The position numbers and the translations under genes were made by a program. From positions 52,771,762 through 52,835,761 of the forward strand of contig CP136061.1 in NCBI GenBank assembly GCA_032622095.1: DNA of 64,000 bases, read 5' to 3'. The notes under the pieces were generated by a model that saw only the letters and a list, made by a program, of their open reading frames with translations, had not been told where the DNA came from and made no database searches. This stretch comes from Siphonodentalium dalli. Its lineage: Eukaryota; Mollusca; Scaphopoda; Gadilida; Siphonodentaliidae. Every line of letters begins with the position of its first letter. The stretch's first letter is position 1. Positions 1 through 11,942 of the stretch are shown here, one piece after another.

Positions 1-1151
1 TATAGTGGCCCAATAGACAGTCAACGAGAAGAATTTCATTGACCAAATTGCGGGCAAAGATGGATATTAAACTCTAAAATCAAGTGGCTTTTTGTGTCAG
101 ATATTTGACAAACCGGTAAAATTTCGTTGAACAAAATGGTGATAAATAACAGGTTTTGTGCAATTTTATACTATAGTTGATGGTGTTTTTCATTATTTTT
201 GGGCAATTATTAGATTCTGAAACTGAAGCGTCATTTCAAAAAATGTTGTTGTTGGAATGTGATTATATGGGGACCCTCTGATCGGATTAAGTACCGGTAC
301 CTGTAAGAGATTTTATGGTATCTGGAACATTTCATATTTAGTTTCATGTAGCATGGCATTCGGAAATATTATATGTCGCCTTGAGGCAAAAATTTATATT
401 ACCATATTTATGGTAGTGATCGCCTACATGTATTGACCAAAATGGACAGGATTACATTTTTCTCTTGTCGTGTCTATTTCATTCCTAACTTAGAAGTATG
501 TCGATCTGGTAAATAATTGACTGGAGAGAATGCTTACACGTATAGCATTTATGTCTTGGCCACTAACTGAGAGCTGTGATAATAATAGTAAGTTATCGTT
601 GGAGACCCCCCCCCCCACAATGGAGATCTCTAGTCGCATCCATGTAGCCAATGTGTTCTTATACCTTATAATCGGGGAGGTGGCTACATGTAGATGGTCC
701 CCATTGGTGGGTGGTTGGGAAACTTGGGTTTGTCCACCTTGACATTTCCAAATGTACGTACCTTGAACCAGACCAAAGTCAAGTGTTCTCGAAATACTAC
801 TTTGCACCCCACCCCTCCCAGTTGAACTTTCCAAATGGTACCTCAAACATTTCCAAATGAAATGTCCAACCTGACACCCTCTAAACCTAAATTGTTCAAC
901 CGATAGCCATTCCGACCAAACTTTGGACCAAAAGTAGAAGAATATACTGCTGTTGGTCTAAAAACAACACATTCCCCCACTAAATACTGGTTGGAAAATC
1001 AAACAATCAATAATATATATTGTTTGTATCTCAGGATGTCTGCTGTTCACATTTCTAGCTACATGTAGCTGGGACTAATATTATATATTATATGAGTCCC
1101 AGTCTCTATATAGTAAGCTATTATATGTTTTGGGTTGGGAGGTAGGCCCAC
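1..1151. other. No gene seen
   Basis: AT-rich. A pair of ORFs on opposite strands (490-846 and 530-742) contains a run of C near 607 and shows no protein family features; I treat them as chance. Confidence 0.6.
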
Positions 1152-1400
1152 CACCCGGGGGTGATACGTGGTGGCTCGGAGTGTTTTTAGGTGGTATTTA
1201 GGGCGGGCCACCCACACATTCCGTCAAATCGGTCGAAATCCTTACCATTCTCGAAAATGGTCCATACCCAATTTTCACCACTCGGGGTGGTGCCACTGGG
1301 GGGGGGGGGGGGTGATGGGTGGAGGTCGGAGTGTTTCTATGTGGTATTCGGGGCGGGCCACACACCCATGCCGTCAAGTCAGCCGAAAGCGACATTTTTG
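1152..1400. repeat. Two-copy direct repeat with a poly-G run
   Basis: Two diverged copies of a roughly 160-bp unit ('ggtggctcggagtgttttta' at 1170, 'ggaggtcggagtgtttctat' at 1320), each followed by 'gggcgggccac' and 'ccgtcaa'. A run of 15 G near 1300 separates them. The short ORFs here on both strands are by-products of this GC-rich repeat. Confidence 0.7.
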
Positions 1401-1431
1401 AAAATAAGGAATATATAGGGAAGGGAATAAG

Positions 1432-2346
1432 TTTGCGGTTTTAGTAAACGCCTGATAAAAGTCGTTCTATTGGGAAATTTTACACCAAATTTTCAGAGAA
1501 TATAGAGTAAACACAGTACTATCGGAATATCGCAAAGGAGTTCTGTGCATTTGGGATTGATTAACCCTCAGACTGCCGAAGCTGCCGTCAATAAATTCGT
1601 TTTTTCGCGTTCGACGAAAATGAAACTTGTCTGTTTAAAGGTCCAATTTTCGTGTCGAATGGTGATATAATCTCCAGTTGTCAAGTTCATGGATAAATTA
1701 CATCACACTTAATCGGCTTATGTCCGCGGCCATAAACCTGTGTTTTTATAACAATTTATTTGAGACAAACTGTTGAGCGCATACGTTGCGCAGTCGGCGC
1801 TTATCAGTTGAAGTTAATAATCGCGAAGCCTGTGTAACAAATGTTCAAATACAACAGAAAAAAATACGTAAAATAAATAGCGTGACCAATGAGCATTCAC
1901 AAAACAATATACATCAGTTTTGAAAACGAGTAAAAACGATTGTAAATGAAAACGCTCTTTATCGTGTAGCGGCGCTTTTGCGCAAGAAGGTTTTTAATGG
2001 ACGCAATCATTGGATATTGTTCTAGGCAAAAAAAAAAAAACAATACAAAATGTGTTCAAACTTCCTCTTTTGAAAGTTGAAGTAAAACATCACGGGTGTT
2101 GTTGCAGCCAAATTCACCATTCGACACGAAATGGGACCTTTAAACAGACAAGTTTCATTTTCGTCGAACACGAAAAAGCGAATTTATTGACGACAGCTTC
2201 GGCAGTCTGAGGGTTAATCAATCCCAAATGCACAGAACTCCTTTACGATATTCCGATAGTACTGTGTTTACTCTATATTCTCTGAAAATTTGGTGTAAAA
2301 ATTCCCAATAGAAATACTTTTATCGGGCGTTTACTAAAACCGCAAA
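1432..2346. mobile_element. Foldback-type element with about 250-bp inverted arms
   Basis: The left arm (from 'tttgcggttttagtaaacgc') and right arm (ending 'gcgtttactaaaaccgcaaa' apart from one difference) are near-complementary over about 250 bp, inward to 'cgtgtcgaatggtga' / 'tcaccattcgacacg'. The loop of about 430 bp has no coding sign. The target duplication is not clear. Non-autonomous DNA transposon. Confidence 0.8.
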
Positions 2347-3892
2347 GTATTGAGAAATTATAGTGCAATTTTCTAAATTTTCGCATTATTTCATCGCATA
2401 AAATCATTTAAAATACGACAAGCAACTGGAAATGTTTTTGAACATTCTAGAAGGGGTACATGTCCCTGATATATGTTTAAAATTTATCGCGTAAACTATG
2501 ACAGATACCAAAGTTATAATTAGTTTTATAGACCCACCCTAAATGCCCCATAGTAAATGCATGCGACCGTAAAGCACGTGGCTTTATTTGGATACTTTCT
2601 GGCCCACAATGCAACAGTCAAAATGGTTATCTGTAAAATGGTCTATAGGTAAAATAAAGTCCATCCTGATTACGATACGCGGCAAACTAACTTCATTTAT
2701 ATTATTCGATTAATACAAGCCGTTACTCTTTTCATCATTACTATCAATAAACACGAATTATGCATGCACGTAAGAAACAGGTCTGTTGTGACAAACGCAT
2801 GGCCAAATAGCCTGTCTTAGAAAAGCCGACGAAATTTCTAACAGATGTATGTACATCGTTTAGGAATTTCGTCTGCTTTCCAAAGAGACATACACAGCGT
2901 ACTCCGGTATCAGGCTATAGGAGGCCATGCAGTTAGCTCGTACTGTGAGAAGCACACTCGATTAATTATCTTCATCCGGGCACTCTGAACCAACGGGGCC
3001 CGCTTCTTCGTTGTGTCGCAATAATCAAAGTGCCCCTTTAAATACATTAAACTTTCTTTTACGAACAGAGGCTGCATAAGTGCCGTTTTACCGAAACCTG
3101 AACTTTAGATCACAATTAACTCGGATATAGCGAGTTAACGTGTAATTATCAACATGTAATCACTGAAAATCAAGCTTTGTAAACGTAATTTCTTTGTTTT
3201 CGGTAGCATACCGAATGTGAAACGCATTCTGAAGACGAACACTGAGTATAAATTGTACCTGTGTTATTCTTATGTAAAATAGCAGAGGAAATATCCCGAT
3301 GTGTGTCATAATTTGGAGCATTAGCCTCCTGATCACAACTTATGAGCGTTACGGTTCTATCTCAAGGTAATCGCGGCTGTGGCGGTTCTTTACATTATAT
3401 TTATTCGAACGATATCTGCACTCTGGGATCATTTAGTTGTGTGTAACAAACGTTTAAACCCGATAGTGGTTGTAGCGGATGTTACCTACACAATCCAACA
3501 AGTGTATTAAGAAATAAGAGTATAGCTATCTATTATAATAGAAGATTAAGTGGCATTACCTTCACTCCGAGTGGTAGATACAACATATTAAAAGTCATGT
3601 TGGGTATAGGATCATATATAATCGTGCACGCCCGCATAATTGACCCAATGAAATTAGACATTTACTGTCATGATATTCTGTTAACTTAAATGGACATGGC
3701 TCATTCGAGCTTCCAAATTTTGTCTAAGTAATTTCTAAGGATGTATAAGATTGGTTGCAAATACAAGAAATGTTGATAAGAATATATTATTTCTAATTAT
3801 TAGTGCATCTTTAAACAATTTGAGGTCAACAAAACCAATCCCTTGACATGCCCTGCGTCATTCGACTTTTGTCACCAATTTTATGACATATC
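2347..3892. other. No gene seen
   Basis: No repeat or exon signature recognised on either strand. Confidence 0.55.
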
Positions 3893-4490
3893 TAACGAAG
3901 TTAGTGGGGTATACTGGAGTCAGCTTGTCCGTCCGTCCGTCGTCTGTCCGTCCGTGGACACAAATTTGTCCGGAGTTTTTCTCAGCTGTTTTTTGATCAA
4001 TTTCCGTGAAACTTGGCACAGGCATCAACCACCATGGGAACCTGTGCACCTGCGATTATGAAGTCTGTCGGACTTTTTTTGTTGGAGGTATTCCCCCTTT
4101 TTCGACTTAGAATTTTTTTTGCAACATGTATAATTTTGTCCGAGCTTTTATTCCTACACTTCTAGGTAAATTTTTGTTAATCTTGGCACTGATATTTAGT
4201 ACCATGAGAACCTGTGCACCTGCGATTATGATGTCTGTCCGACTTTTTTTGTGGAGTTATTCCCCTTTTTCGGCTTATCACATTTTTGCAAAATTTATAA
4301 TTTTTTCCGAGCTTTTATTCCTACATTTTTCGGTCAATATGTTTAAGATTACGGTTAGGTTTGTGCACCTGCAATGGGAACTGTTATTTTATTATTTTAA
4401 CTAAATGTTTACTGACATGTGAAACATCTTAGTATCTTAACAACACGGGGGGTATCCTTAGTCCCATTGGGACAGTCACACATCTAGTTA
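3893..4490 (+). repeat. Dispersed repeat with 'gtccgtccg' run
   Basis: Starts near 'tctaacgaagttagtggggt', passes a run of 'gtccgtccgtc' and 'acacaaatttgtccggagtt', and ends at 'cccattgggacagtcacac'. A shorter copy in inverse orientation lies at 53928-54228. Internal tandem duplication: 'gaacctgtgcacctgcgatt' occurs twice, about 170 bp apart. Confidence 0.75.
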
Positions 4491-4920
4491 GTTGAATGTA
4501 TCGGTCAGAATAATCTGGGCAAGAAGGTACAATGTAATAATGTTTTACTTAAATAGCTCAGAGTTAGCGTAATTAACGAACCAAAGCTAAAACACTCACA
4601 TGTGGATAGCTGTGGCTTTTAATTTATTTTTGTTTTATTATCAAAATCAGTTTATAGATTCCCTGATATACCCACCAAATAAGATTCGCATAAGCCTATA
4701 GTTCATGTTGTGATTATCAATAATTACACTCCGTACACAACGGTTCATCAAAAGAATGTACCCCAATCGTAATTTAGAGTATAAATTAAAATAGTCCAAT
4801 TTTATTTCCGAGTAGTCCTGATTGTCAGCTAGACTATATACGTGGTATAAACTACCAACATCAAAGTGAAAATAGTTATACATTGTCGAGAGGGGAACAT
4901 ATGGCCGGACGTTCGGTCAT

Positions 4921-6193
4921 AAATTACATGAAATAAAAGTTAATGGTGGTTTGTTTAAATAATTACATACACTGAACATTCATTTTAAGTCCATTCCATT
5001 TTAATAGCAATCTTTTTCAAAATGGTGTCCCATTTTCAAACCAATAGTCGTTCTTATATTCAATAGGAAACAATTCAATTTTAATATATATAGTTTTCTA
5101 ATCAATGTTGAACGACGCACACTTAATATTCTAATTCAATTCAATAGTACTTATATTCCAACCAATATGTTAAAACAAATTCTAATACAGCTATCGTACA
5201 TTTAATGTACGTTAATTTCCTTTTAATAACATTGCTGTCAATATACGACAATACAAAACTAACAGCAGTCCATGATATCTAACAGTCTCTATTCAGTGCC
5301 AAACTATTATGAGTCGATTTATAACCAATAGACAAAATCAAACAGACACGAGGGTGCTGCGTAAGGTATACTTGTGGTGGGAACCCCTTATCTATTTAGT
5401 CTATTTATATATTGCTGACATCACATGAACCGAAGTCCTCCACGGAATCTTACATAATCTATGATTCCTCCAGTTATATTTGCAATTCATGTTTATTTAT
5501 ATATTTCTGACATCACATGAACCAAGTATCTTCAACGTCCCTGGTGGCGCCCCTAGCGTTAATTCGAGAATTGAGTATTGGTTTGTAAATGGTAGTTATT
5601 AAAATGTCAACTGCGATCATTGAATATTACTGGAAACAGATCATTGATTTTGCTGATAGATATTGATTGGAATATGAAACATATTGAATTGAAATAGAAT
5701 ATTAATTCTGCGTTGATGATAATTGATGTGTATATATCTATTAAATATAAGAATGAGAAGCTCTATTGGTTTGAAAATGAACATCGTTGATTGGGAAATT
5801 CTATATTGATTAGTAAAATAATATGTACATTGGTTTGAAAATGAGCATTGTTGATTGGGGAATTCTATAATGATTAGGAAAATATGGCTATTGAAACGGA
5901 ATATACATATATTGAATATGTGATAGCTGTACTAATTGTTTGTTATTAGATATTGGTTGAATTAAATTAAATTGAAATAGAACATTAATTCTGCATCGGT
6001 CAACATTGATTATAAAACGATATATATATTAAAATTGTATTGTCTTCTATTGAATATACGAACGACTATTAGTTTGAAAATGGACACCATTGGTTTGAAA
6101 AAAATTGCTATTAAAACGGAATGGACTTATATTTAGTGTATGCTGCATGTAACTGTTTAAACAAACCACCATTAACTCTTAGTTCATGTGATT
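4921..6193. mobile_element. Long inverted-repeat element, about 1.27 kb
   Basis: The terminal block 'ttaatggtggtttgtttaaa' at 4940 is matched by 'tttaaacaaaccaccattaa' near 6175, and the arms match imperfectly for several hundred bases inward (for example 'attcaatagg' near 5060 and 'cttctattgaatatacgaac' near 6043). AT-rich, no ORF of substance. Confidence 0.75.
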
Positions 6194-7284
6194 TCCAACC
6201 CAACGGCCGCTCATAGGAATGGGAACATTTCATTCATAAGATGTCACTGCATGTGTCGATTTCAACTAAAATCGACGAACAACGTCATGTAACTTTCCCC
6301 GAACATGCATGCATGATGTATCTTCTGCTTTTTTCATCATTATGTGTTTCCTTTCGATTCCAGAAAATAGTATGATATTTATGGATTATCAGATGCATGC
6401 ATCTAATATGTAGTTTTATGAAACAATTAATTCCATATTAAATATATGTTATTTTGTTTCGCACAGTACATTACCAAGTGCTGTACATTAATAGCCCATC
6501 TTCGCACAGTAGATTGGTAAATTCACTATTTGAATCTTAATATGTTTCACATAACGAATGTCAACCACTTTTCAATCGCCCCACAGGGTGTATGTAGACT
6601 GTAGTTACTAGTGTCGTTATTCAGTATCTCGTATTTTCTCAATAAAATGTACACAACTGCTACGAATGAACTTAAATTGTAATTCAATATTCATAATTCT
6701 CATTTGCAATACCAGGAATCGAAAGACACAGTAACAAGATTTTCAGATTACGACATTTATGCTTTAAGCCCAGCAAACTACTGTGCGACAAAAGTGATCG
6801 CACAAATTTAAAACAGCAGCGTCGTATTGGATAACAAGAAAACCATAGTCAGAAATTGTGGTAACACCCTCAAGATCATATTATTTGCCATGTATACAAT
6901 ATATTTTACAACTTTAATGTGGTGATTCTGAAAAATCTGTATATAGGTAACGCCTATGTAGTTGATTATTTCTACGTGATATTTTTTTCTAATTTCATTT
7001 GAAATAGTGGACTGAGTAGCGCATGAAATGGCATGCAGAATAATAATCGGGCAAAAATTTGCGATCTTCATAACATGGTTCGAATACGAGCACATTTCTA
7101 ATCACATTTAGTATCCAATTACGCAAATACCGAGTATGTTTTAATCACATTTAGTCCGCCACCTCCTGCGACAGGGTCAGATATACTTGACAATATACAC
7201 CCTGGGAGGGCGTAATGCTGATCTAAGAATGGCCTCAGGCAATGCACTTCTGATATGACCTTTCATAAAGGATTAATTAAAATA
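6194..7284. other. No gene seen
   Basis: AT-rich, with one minus-strand ORF of 95 codons (6808-7095) lacking any recognisable domain. Confidence 0.55.
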
Positions 7285-7790
7285 CATGTATGGTTCCATG
7301 AGGGTAAATTAAAATATTGTCACACCCAGAGAGGGTTAATTGAAATATAGTCCGATGAGGGTACATTAAACTAAAAAATGGTTGAATAAAATATGGTCCC
7401 ATGAGGGTTAATTAATATATCGTCCAATGAGGGTTAATAAAAAATATGGTCCCATGATGGTTAATTAAAATTGTACCTTGATTGTTAATTACAATATCGT
7501 CCAATGAGGGTTAATAAAAATATGGACCCATGGGGGTTCATTGAAATATGGTCCCATTAAGGTCAATTAAAATATGGTAATGTGACTTAATTAAAGAATA
7601 AATATATGGTCCGATTATGAGGGTTAATTAAAATTAAAATATGTTGTCATCAGTGTTGATTAAACTACAGTCCCACTGGCGTGAAATACAATATAGTCCC
7701 ATGAGGGTCAATTAAAATATGGTCCAATGAGGACTAATAATATGCCCCCTCCCCCATGAGTATCAATTAAACATGGTCCCATGAAGGGGG
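7285..7790 (+). repeat. Degenerate minisatellite of about 26-bp units
   Basis: Roughly eighteen diverged copies of 'atggtcccatgagggttaat' plus a few A/T bases. The units vary in length and sequence, which suggests an old array. No coding potential. Confidence 0.8.
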
Positions 7791-8671
7791 GTAATTTCTG
7801 AACATTCTTCGATTCATATAGCATTGATATATCATTGGTACACATAAATAGAAATGATGTTTAGAATTAGGCCACATTGTATGTTAAACAACCGATGTGA
7901 AGGGTTAGTGTTGGAACTTTTCTTAATAAAATCTCTATTCATAGCTCCGTTATATTCCGCATACAAACAAATGAAAAGTCAATATTTACAAACAGCATGA
8001 AGGAGTAACCATCCCAATTCATTTAGAATATAACATGCCAATATATGTCGCATATAACTAAATGAAAAAGGTCACTAATTGATATTAAATAACATTTTAA
8101 ACACTGATATATACAAACACCTCGTATTCAATGAATTGTTCAATTAAAGTTCCTACACAATCGTCAAATCCCTGTGCAGTATAATAGTAGATAGCACAGC
8201 TGCGGATAGCATTCCGATCTATGTCACATGAAAATAAACGATAGATGTTCAAATAACAATGCAACAAAGCAGGTTAAAGATCAATAGAAACACATAACGC
8301 GCAGCGCGCTATGGTTAACGCGCGATTTCCCGTTAGAATTATTCGCCTTGCACTTTTTGGCATCCGAATAACAATTGAAATTCCCAACTGCACCTTTTTC
8401 CGGACTCGGCCTCCGGGTCGCAGTTTGACTTTGAATCCATCCCAAAAATTCCCATTTATATAAATAAAACCCCCAGCGCCCATCCCATAGGATATCAGGA
8501 ATCTCTACATTAGTATACACCCGGAGTGCAAAATAATTGGGGAACATTGCACAATTAGATATAGTCTATATATGACCCAAATTGTTATGACGGCTTTGGT
8601 TTAATTGTTACTGGAACGTATAGGAATTTGATATGCATTCAAATGGACAAGTTTACGGCGCTAATTGTGAA

Positions 8672-8880
8672 AGTGAATTTTGTGAGTTTCCCCAATTTAA
8701 CTCCTTCAAGTCTATTGAATTTCTTTGGATGTTCATTTTCATGTTGTCATTACACACATGTCTTTGGAGATAAAGCGAAGTGACTTTTGTGAGTTTCCCC
8801 CCATTTAACTCCTTCAAGTATGTAGAAGTTCTTTGCATGGTCGTTATCATGTTGTCATGACACACATGTCTTTGGAGTTT
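8672..8880 (+). repeat. Two-copy tandem duplication of about 115 bp
   Basis: 'gtgaattttgtgagtttccc' near 8672 and 'gtgacttttgtgagtttccc' near 8779 begin two copies, each ending 'cacacatgtctttggag'. The copies differ by scattered substitutions. Confidence 0.75.
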
Positions 8881-9601
8881 TCATCGCTTCGAGAATTTTG
8901 TTTTGTTTTGTTGAGGTACTGTGTTAATAACAATGACAATTCGCTTGAAACAAGCTGATATCCAAGAACACAAAATGGAGATAGCAATCGCCGTCTGTCG
9001 CAATGCATTGGCTAATATTTTTATCAAGAAATTGTATAATGAAAACTGCCCACAGCTCAAATTATTAAGACATTTTGGGATCTTTTTCTATCTAAAAATT
9101 AACTTTAGGTATATTAATGTATATAAAGTTTTTTTCACAATAGGAAGGACCAACACATGGACACAATAACACTACTCTTATCCCCCCCAAAAAACTCATA
9201 AAAAGCACCGTATGTTGATGAACTTTTATCTGATGCTGTAGAATGTTGATAGTTATATATTTACATACTAATTGTGATTATCACTAAAGCCAGCATTCCG
9301 ATTGGTCGGCGCCCACGTGGCTAGTTGCAATTATTTCTCGGTGAACGTGCAAGAGGTCATAATTGCAGCCTCATAATTACATCGACGCGTCATTGGTTTT
9401 GGAAAGACGAACGCGTAATGTTTTGGGTGCATTTGGACTCGCGCAGGATTGACTTAATAAGTCATCGGGTTTCAATATAAAGAGAAATTGTTCCTGTTAA
9501 CTTTTGCCAAGGATGCTATGGGATATTTTGGGCTGGTTTTGTCACGATACACTTTTCGATTTAAACATTTACAAAAGTGGTTTTTTCGCTTAATGTATAT
9601 A

Positions 9602-9766
9602 AATATAAGGTTTAACTGTCATGTGGACTGTTTTTATGGAGATGTAACCGCGAGGTGAGTGGTCATAACTTGTATGTAAAACCTTTGGGTTTTACACAAG
9701 TTATGACCACTCACCTCGTGGTTGCATCTCCATAAAAACAGTCCACATGACAGTTAATCCTTATAT
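9602..9766. mobile_element. Near-perfect 165-bp hairpin MITE
   Basis: 'taactgtcatgtggactgtt' and its complement 'aacagtccacatgacagtta' bound two arms of about 80 bp with a loop of a few bases at 'aaacctttgggttt'. Only a few mismatches. Lies about 540 bp upstream of the cGAS-like reading frame. Confidence 0.85.
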
Positions 9767-10304
9767 TATCGCATAATCAGTAGCATAAAATGTTTCCACT
9801 GTGCGAAAATTCTCATTTTGTTGAAAAGGTCTTTTATAAAATATATTCCAGCATCTCTCCATGGTTTAAAATAGATGAAAGTGACTCCGATTTTTATGTT
9901 CGTAATATTCCAAATATAGTTGAGGTCAAAATATTGTTACCGGAATCTGAATGATTTAGTCTCATAAATTTTCATCATGCTGTGAAAACATGATAACATA
10001 TTTATTATTGATTATTTCAGGATGGTTTGAGGTCACGTCAATTTCAGCGTTTATCTAAATGTCTGGTTGAAGCATGATTGAGAACCAGGTTCAAGTTATT
10101 TAAACAGCATCATAAGACATATTATTATATACCAGTGTTATTGGCAAAACCATCATCTACGACAGTTCTTCATAACACAGTAACTTGCTTTGCCAATGGT
10201 CATTAAAAACAGCGACTGTCTAAAGAACCAGCACAACATAGCCTCTAACTTCATCATAAGCTAACACGTGACAGAGCAGATACCACTGATAAATAGAAAC
10301 AATA

Positions 10305-10421
10305 ATGGCCACATCTGAAGGCCAACGTGCATCTGAGACCATGCAGCAATCTAGCAATACAAATAGACAACAATATCAGCAGATGCTTCTTGACAGCTGT
10401 TCATTAAGAAATTCATCATGA
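10305..10421 (+). CDS. Short upstream ORF in frame with the cGAS-like gene
   Basis: A 38-codon reading that starts at ATG 10305 and is rich in Gln, Ser and Asn. Its TGA (10419-10421) is followed immediately by the ATG at 10422, in the same frame. It may be the true N-terminus cut off by a nonsense change, or a real upstream ORF that controls reinitiation. There is no conserved domain in it. Confidence 0.35.
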   Translation: MATSEGQRASETMQQSSNTNRQQYQQMLLDSCSLRNSS

Positions 10422-11060
10422 ATGTCATCTGATGTGTGTAAATGGACATATGTTGGGAGCATGGCAAGTGGTACAAATGTTGAAGGCAGTGATGGGGATA
10501 TACTACTAGAGCCGAGGTCTATCATCATCGAAGAGACAAATTTAGTCTACAGGGATGACCTGCCTTGTTATGTTCGAATTAAGCTGACCATGAGGGAACT
10601 ATGTGGGACTACTATACCAGACATACTGCGAGGTGGTGGGAGTTATATGCTGAATGGTCCAATCAATGATATTGATCCGGAGATATTTGGACAAGTGGAA
10701 CATGAAATGGGTGATAGGTACACGAAAGTGGGTAAAGAACTGATTGGACCAGATATATCAATTGATTTTGTCCCACAACTTAAAATCAAAGGTGTACCTC
10801 GTACTATCCGATCGTTCCCAGTAGGAAATCATTTATGGCTGTCTGATGAATTAATCTCCTTGATGAGAACAGAGTTTCACCTGGTGCGTCGCCCAGCGCC
10901 ATTGGAACCAGACCCAGAACATGATTTTTGCATATCATTTGCAAAAGCAGAGGTCATTCTCAGCAAGGCAATGTCTCCGAACCAGATTTTTTGCATTACA
11001 GTGCTCAAGCGGATCAAGCCACTCATCGGGTGTAATATGTTCTCACTTCTTACCATATGA
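10422..11060 (+). CDS. cGAS-like receptor / Mab-21-family nucleotidyltransferase, catalytic part, ends at in-frame TGA
   Basis: The 212-residue reading starts near the nucleotidyltransferase loop. Residues 12-13 are Gly-Ser, followed by SDGDIL with acidic residues D24 and D26; the third catalytic acid D115 sits in DISIDFVPQL. Together these form the complete metal-binding triad of cGAS/Mab-21 enzymes, which make cyclic dinucleotides on sensing nucleic acid or other ligands. FCISFAKAEVIL and QIFCITVLKRI match the 'W-R-x-S-F-x-x-A-E' and 'Q-x-x-x-x-x-L-K' blocks of the family. The TGA at 11058-11060 falls where the family has a basic residue in the 'S-Y-H-x-K-T-L-L-F-W' block, and the same frame continues afterwards. 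Either a pseudogene, an allele with a nonsense change, or recoding. The helix normally before the Gly-Ser loop is short or missing. Confidence 0.85.
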   Translation: MSSDVCKWTYVGSMASGTNVEGSDGDILLEPRSIIIEETNLVYRDDLPCYVRIKLTMRELCGTTIPDILRGGGSYMLNGPINDIDPEIFGQVEHEMGDRYTKVGKELIGPDISIDFVPQLKIKGVPRTIRSFPVGNHLWLSDELISLMRTEFHLVRRPAPLEPDPEHDFCISFAKAEVILSKAMSPNQIFCITVLKRIKPLIGCNMFSLLTI

Positions 11061-11942
11061 AAACTACTATTTTGGTTTTTTGAGCAGACCGACAGCCAAG
11101 CCTGGGCCAATGATTTGCCAATTAGGGAGATATTGAAGAGACTGGCTGGATATCTGGAAAACAGAAACTTGCCACACTATTTCGTTGATACGATGAACTT
11201 GTTCACTGGAATCAACGAGGATGAATTGATGCAGGCTCGCAAACGCTTGCGCCGCTTCTTAGGAGTTTCTGTTATTACCTATGATGTGTCGGGAATCAGC
11301 GCACATTCAAAAACATTTCTCATAATGGACATAATGAGTTGCCTTGAATCGCAAAATTCTGATGAGAACAGAACGGAGTTGGAAAGCTTTCTACAAAAAG
11401 CAGAGACTCTATATGATAAAGTAAGTGAAACAAGAAGTCAAGACTCTAATCATGATGTTGAGATAGTAACATTAAAACAAGGTCTATCCGACTCCATATT
11501 GTCAAAATGTTCAGTGCTGGAGATTAAACTTGTTGATGCCATCAAAGAAAGACAAGAATCAATCAATAAAACTGCTGATATATGGGTGCATTCCCGACAA
11601 GCAACTGATGACAAGATAGGCTCTAGTTTCCATTCACATGCAAAGGGTGTACTGTGCAACATTGCCAAGTGTCTTGAAGAGCCACTGGATGACGTCTTCA
11701 GAAGAGGATGTCACGACAGTACAGAACCCCAGCGTCATAAACTCATGAAGAAATGGCTATCCTTCACTGACGATATTATCAACAGGGTGAAGTCACATGT
11801 TAATAATATCAATGTTAGTGAGGTATGCACAGAGGAGTCCAAGCAGGATATTGATGAATTGTTCTCTTTTGATCATGTGACCAGCGAGTTACTAACATCT
11901 GCTATTAACATTATTGAGGAGATATGTCCCGCCGTGGATTAA
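11061..11942 (+). CDS. cGAS-like receptor / Mab-21 family, C-terminal part, same frame after the TGA
   Basis: Directly after the TGA the same frame reads KLLFWFFEQTDSQAWAND, then REILKRLAGYLENRNLPHYF and the block up to NLFTG. This is the helical C-terminal lobe of Mab-21/cGAS-like proteins ('K-T-x-L-F-W ... L-x-x-x-L-P-x-Y-F-x-x-x-x-N-L-F'). The first internal Met is at 11115, too late to be a sensible start, so this is one gene with the preceding part. After residue 60 or so it continues with about 230 hydrophilic residues of no recognised domain, ending at TAA 11940-11942. No splice sites are needed: the gene looks single-exon here. Confidence 0.82.
   Translation, partial: KLLFWFFEQTDSQAWANDLPIREILKRLAGYLENRNLPHYFVDTMNLFTGINEDELMQARKRLRRFLGVSVITYDVSGISAHSKTFLIMDIMSCLESQNSDENRTELESFLQKAETLYDKVSETRSQDSNHDVEIVTLKQGLSDSILSKCSVLEIKLVDAIKERQESINKTADIWVHSRQATDDKIGSSFHSHAKGVLCNIAKCLEEPLDDVFRRGCHDSTEPQRHKLMKKWLSFTDDIINRVKSHVNNINVSEVCTEESKQDIDELFSFDHVTSELLTSAINIIEEICPAVD

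Noticed and set aside
10422-11942. A nonstandard genetic code in which TGA is sense
   Set aside because: The receptor tail candidate uses TGA as stop and animals use TGA as stop in the nucleus. A local nonsense change is simpler.
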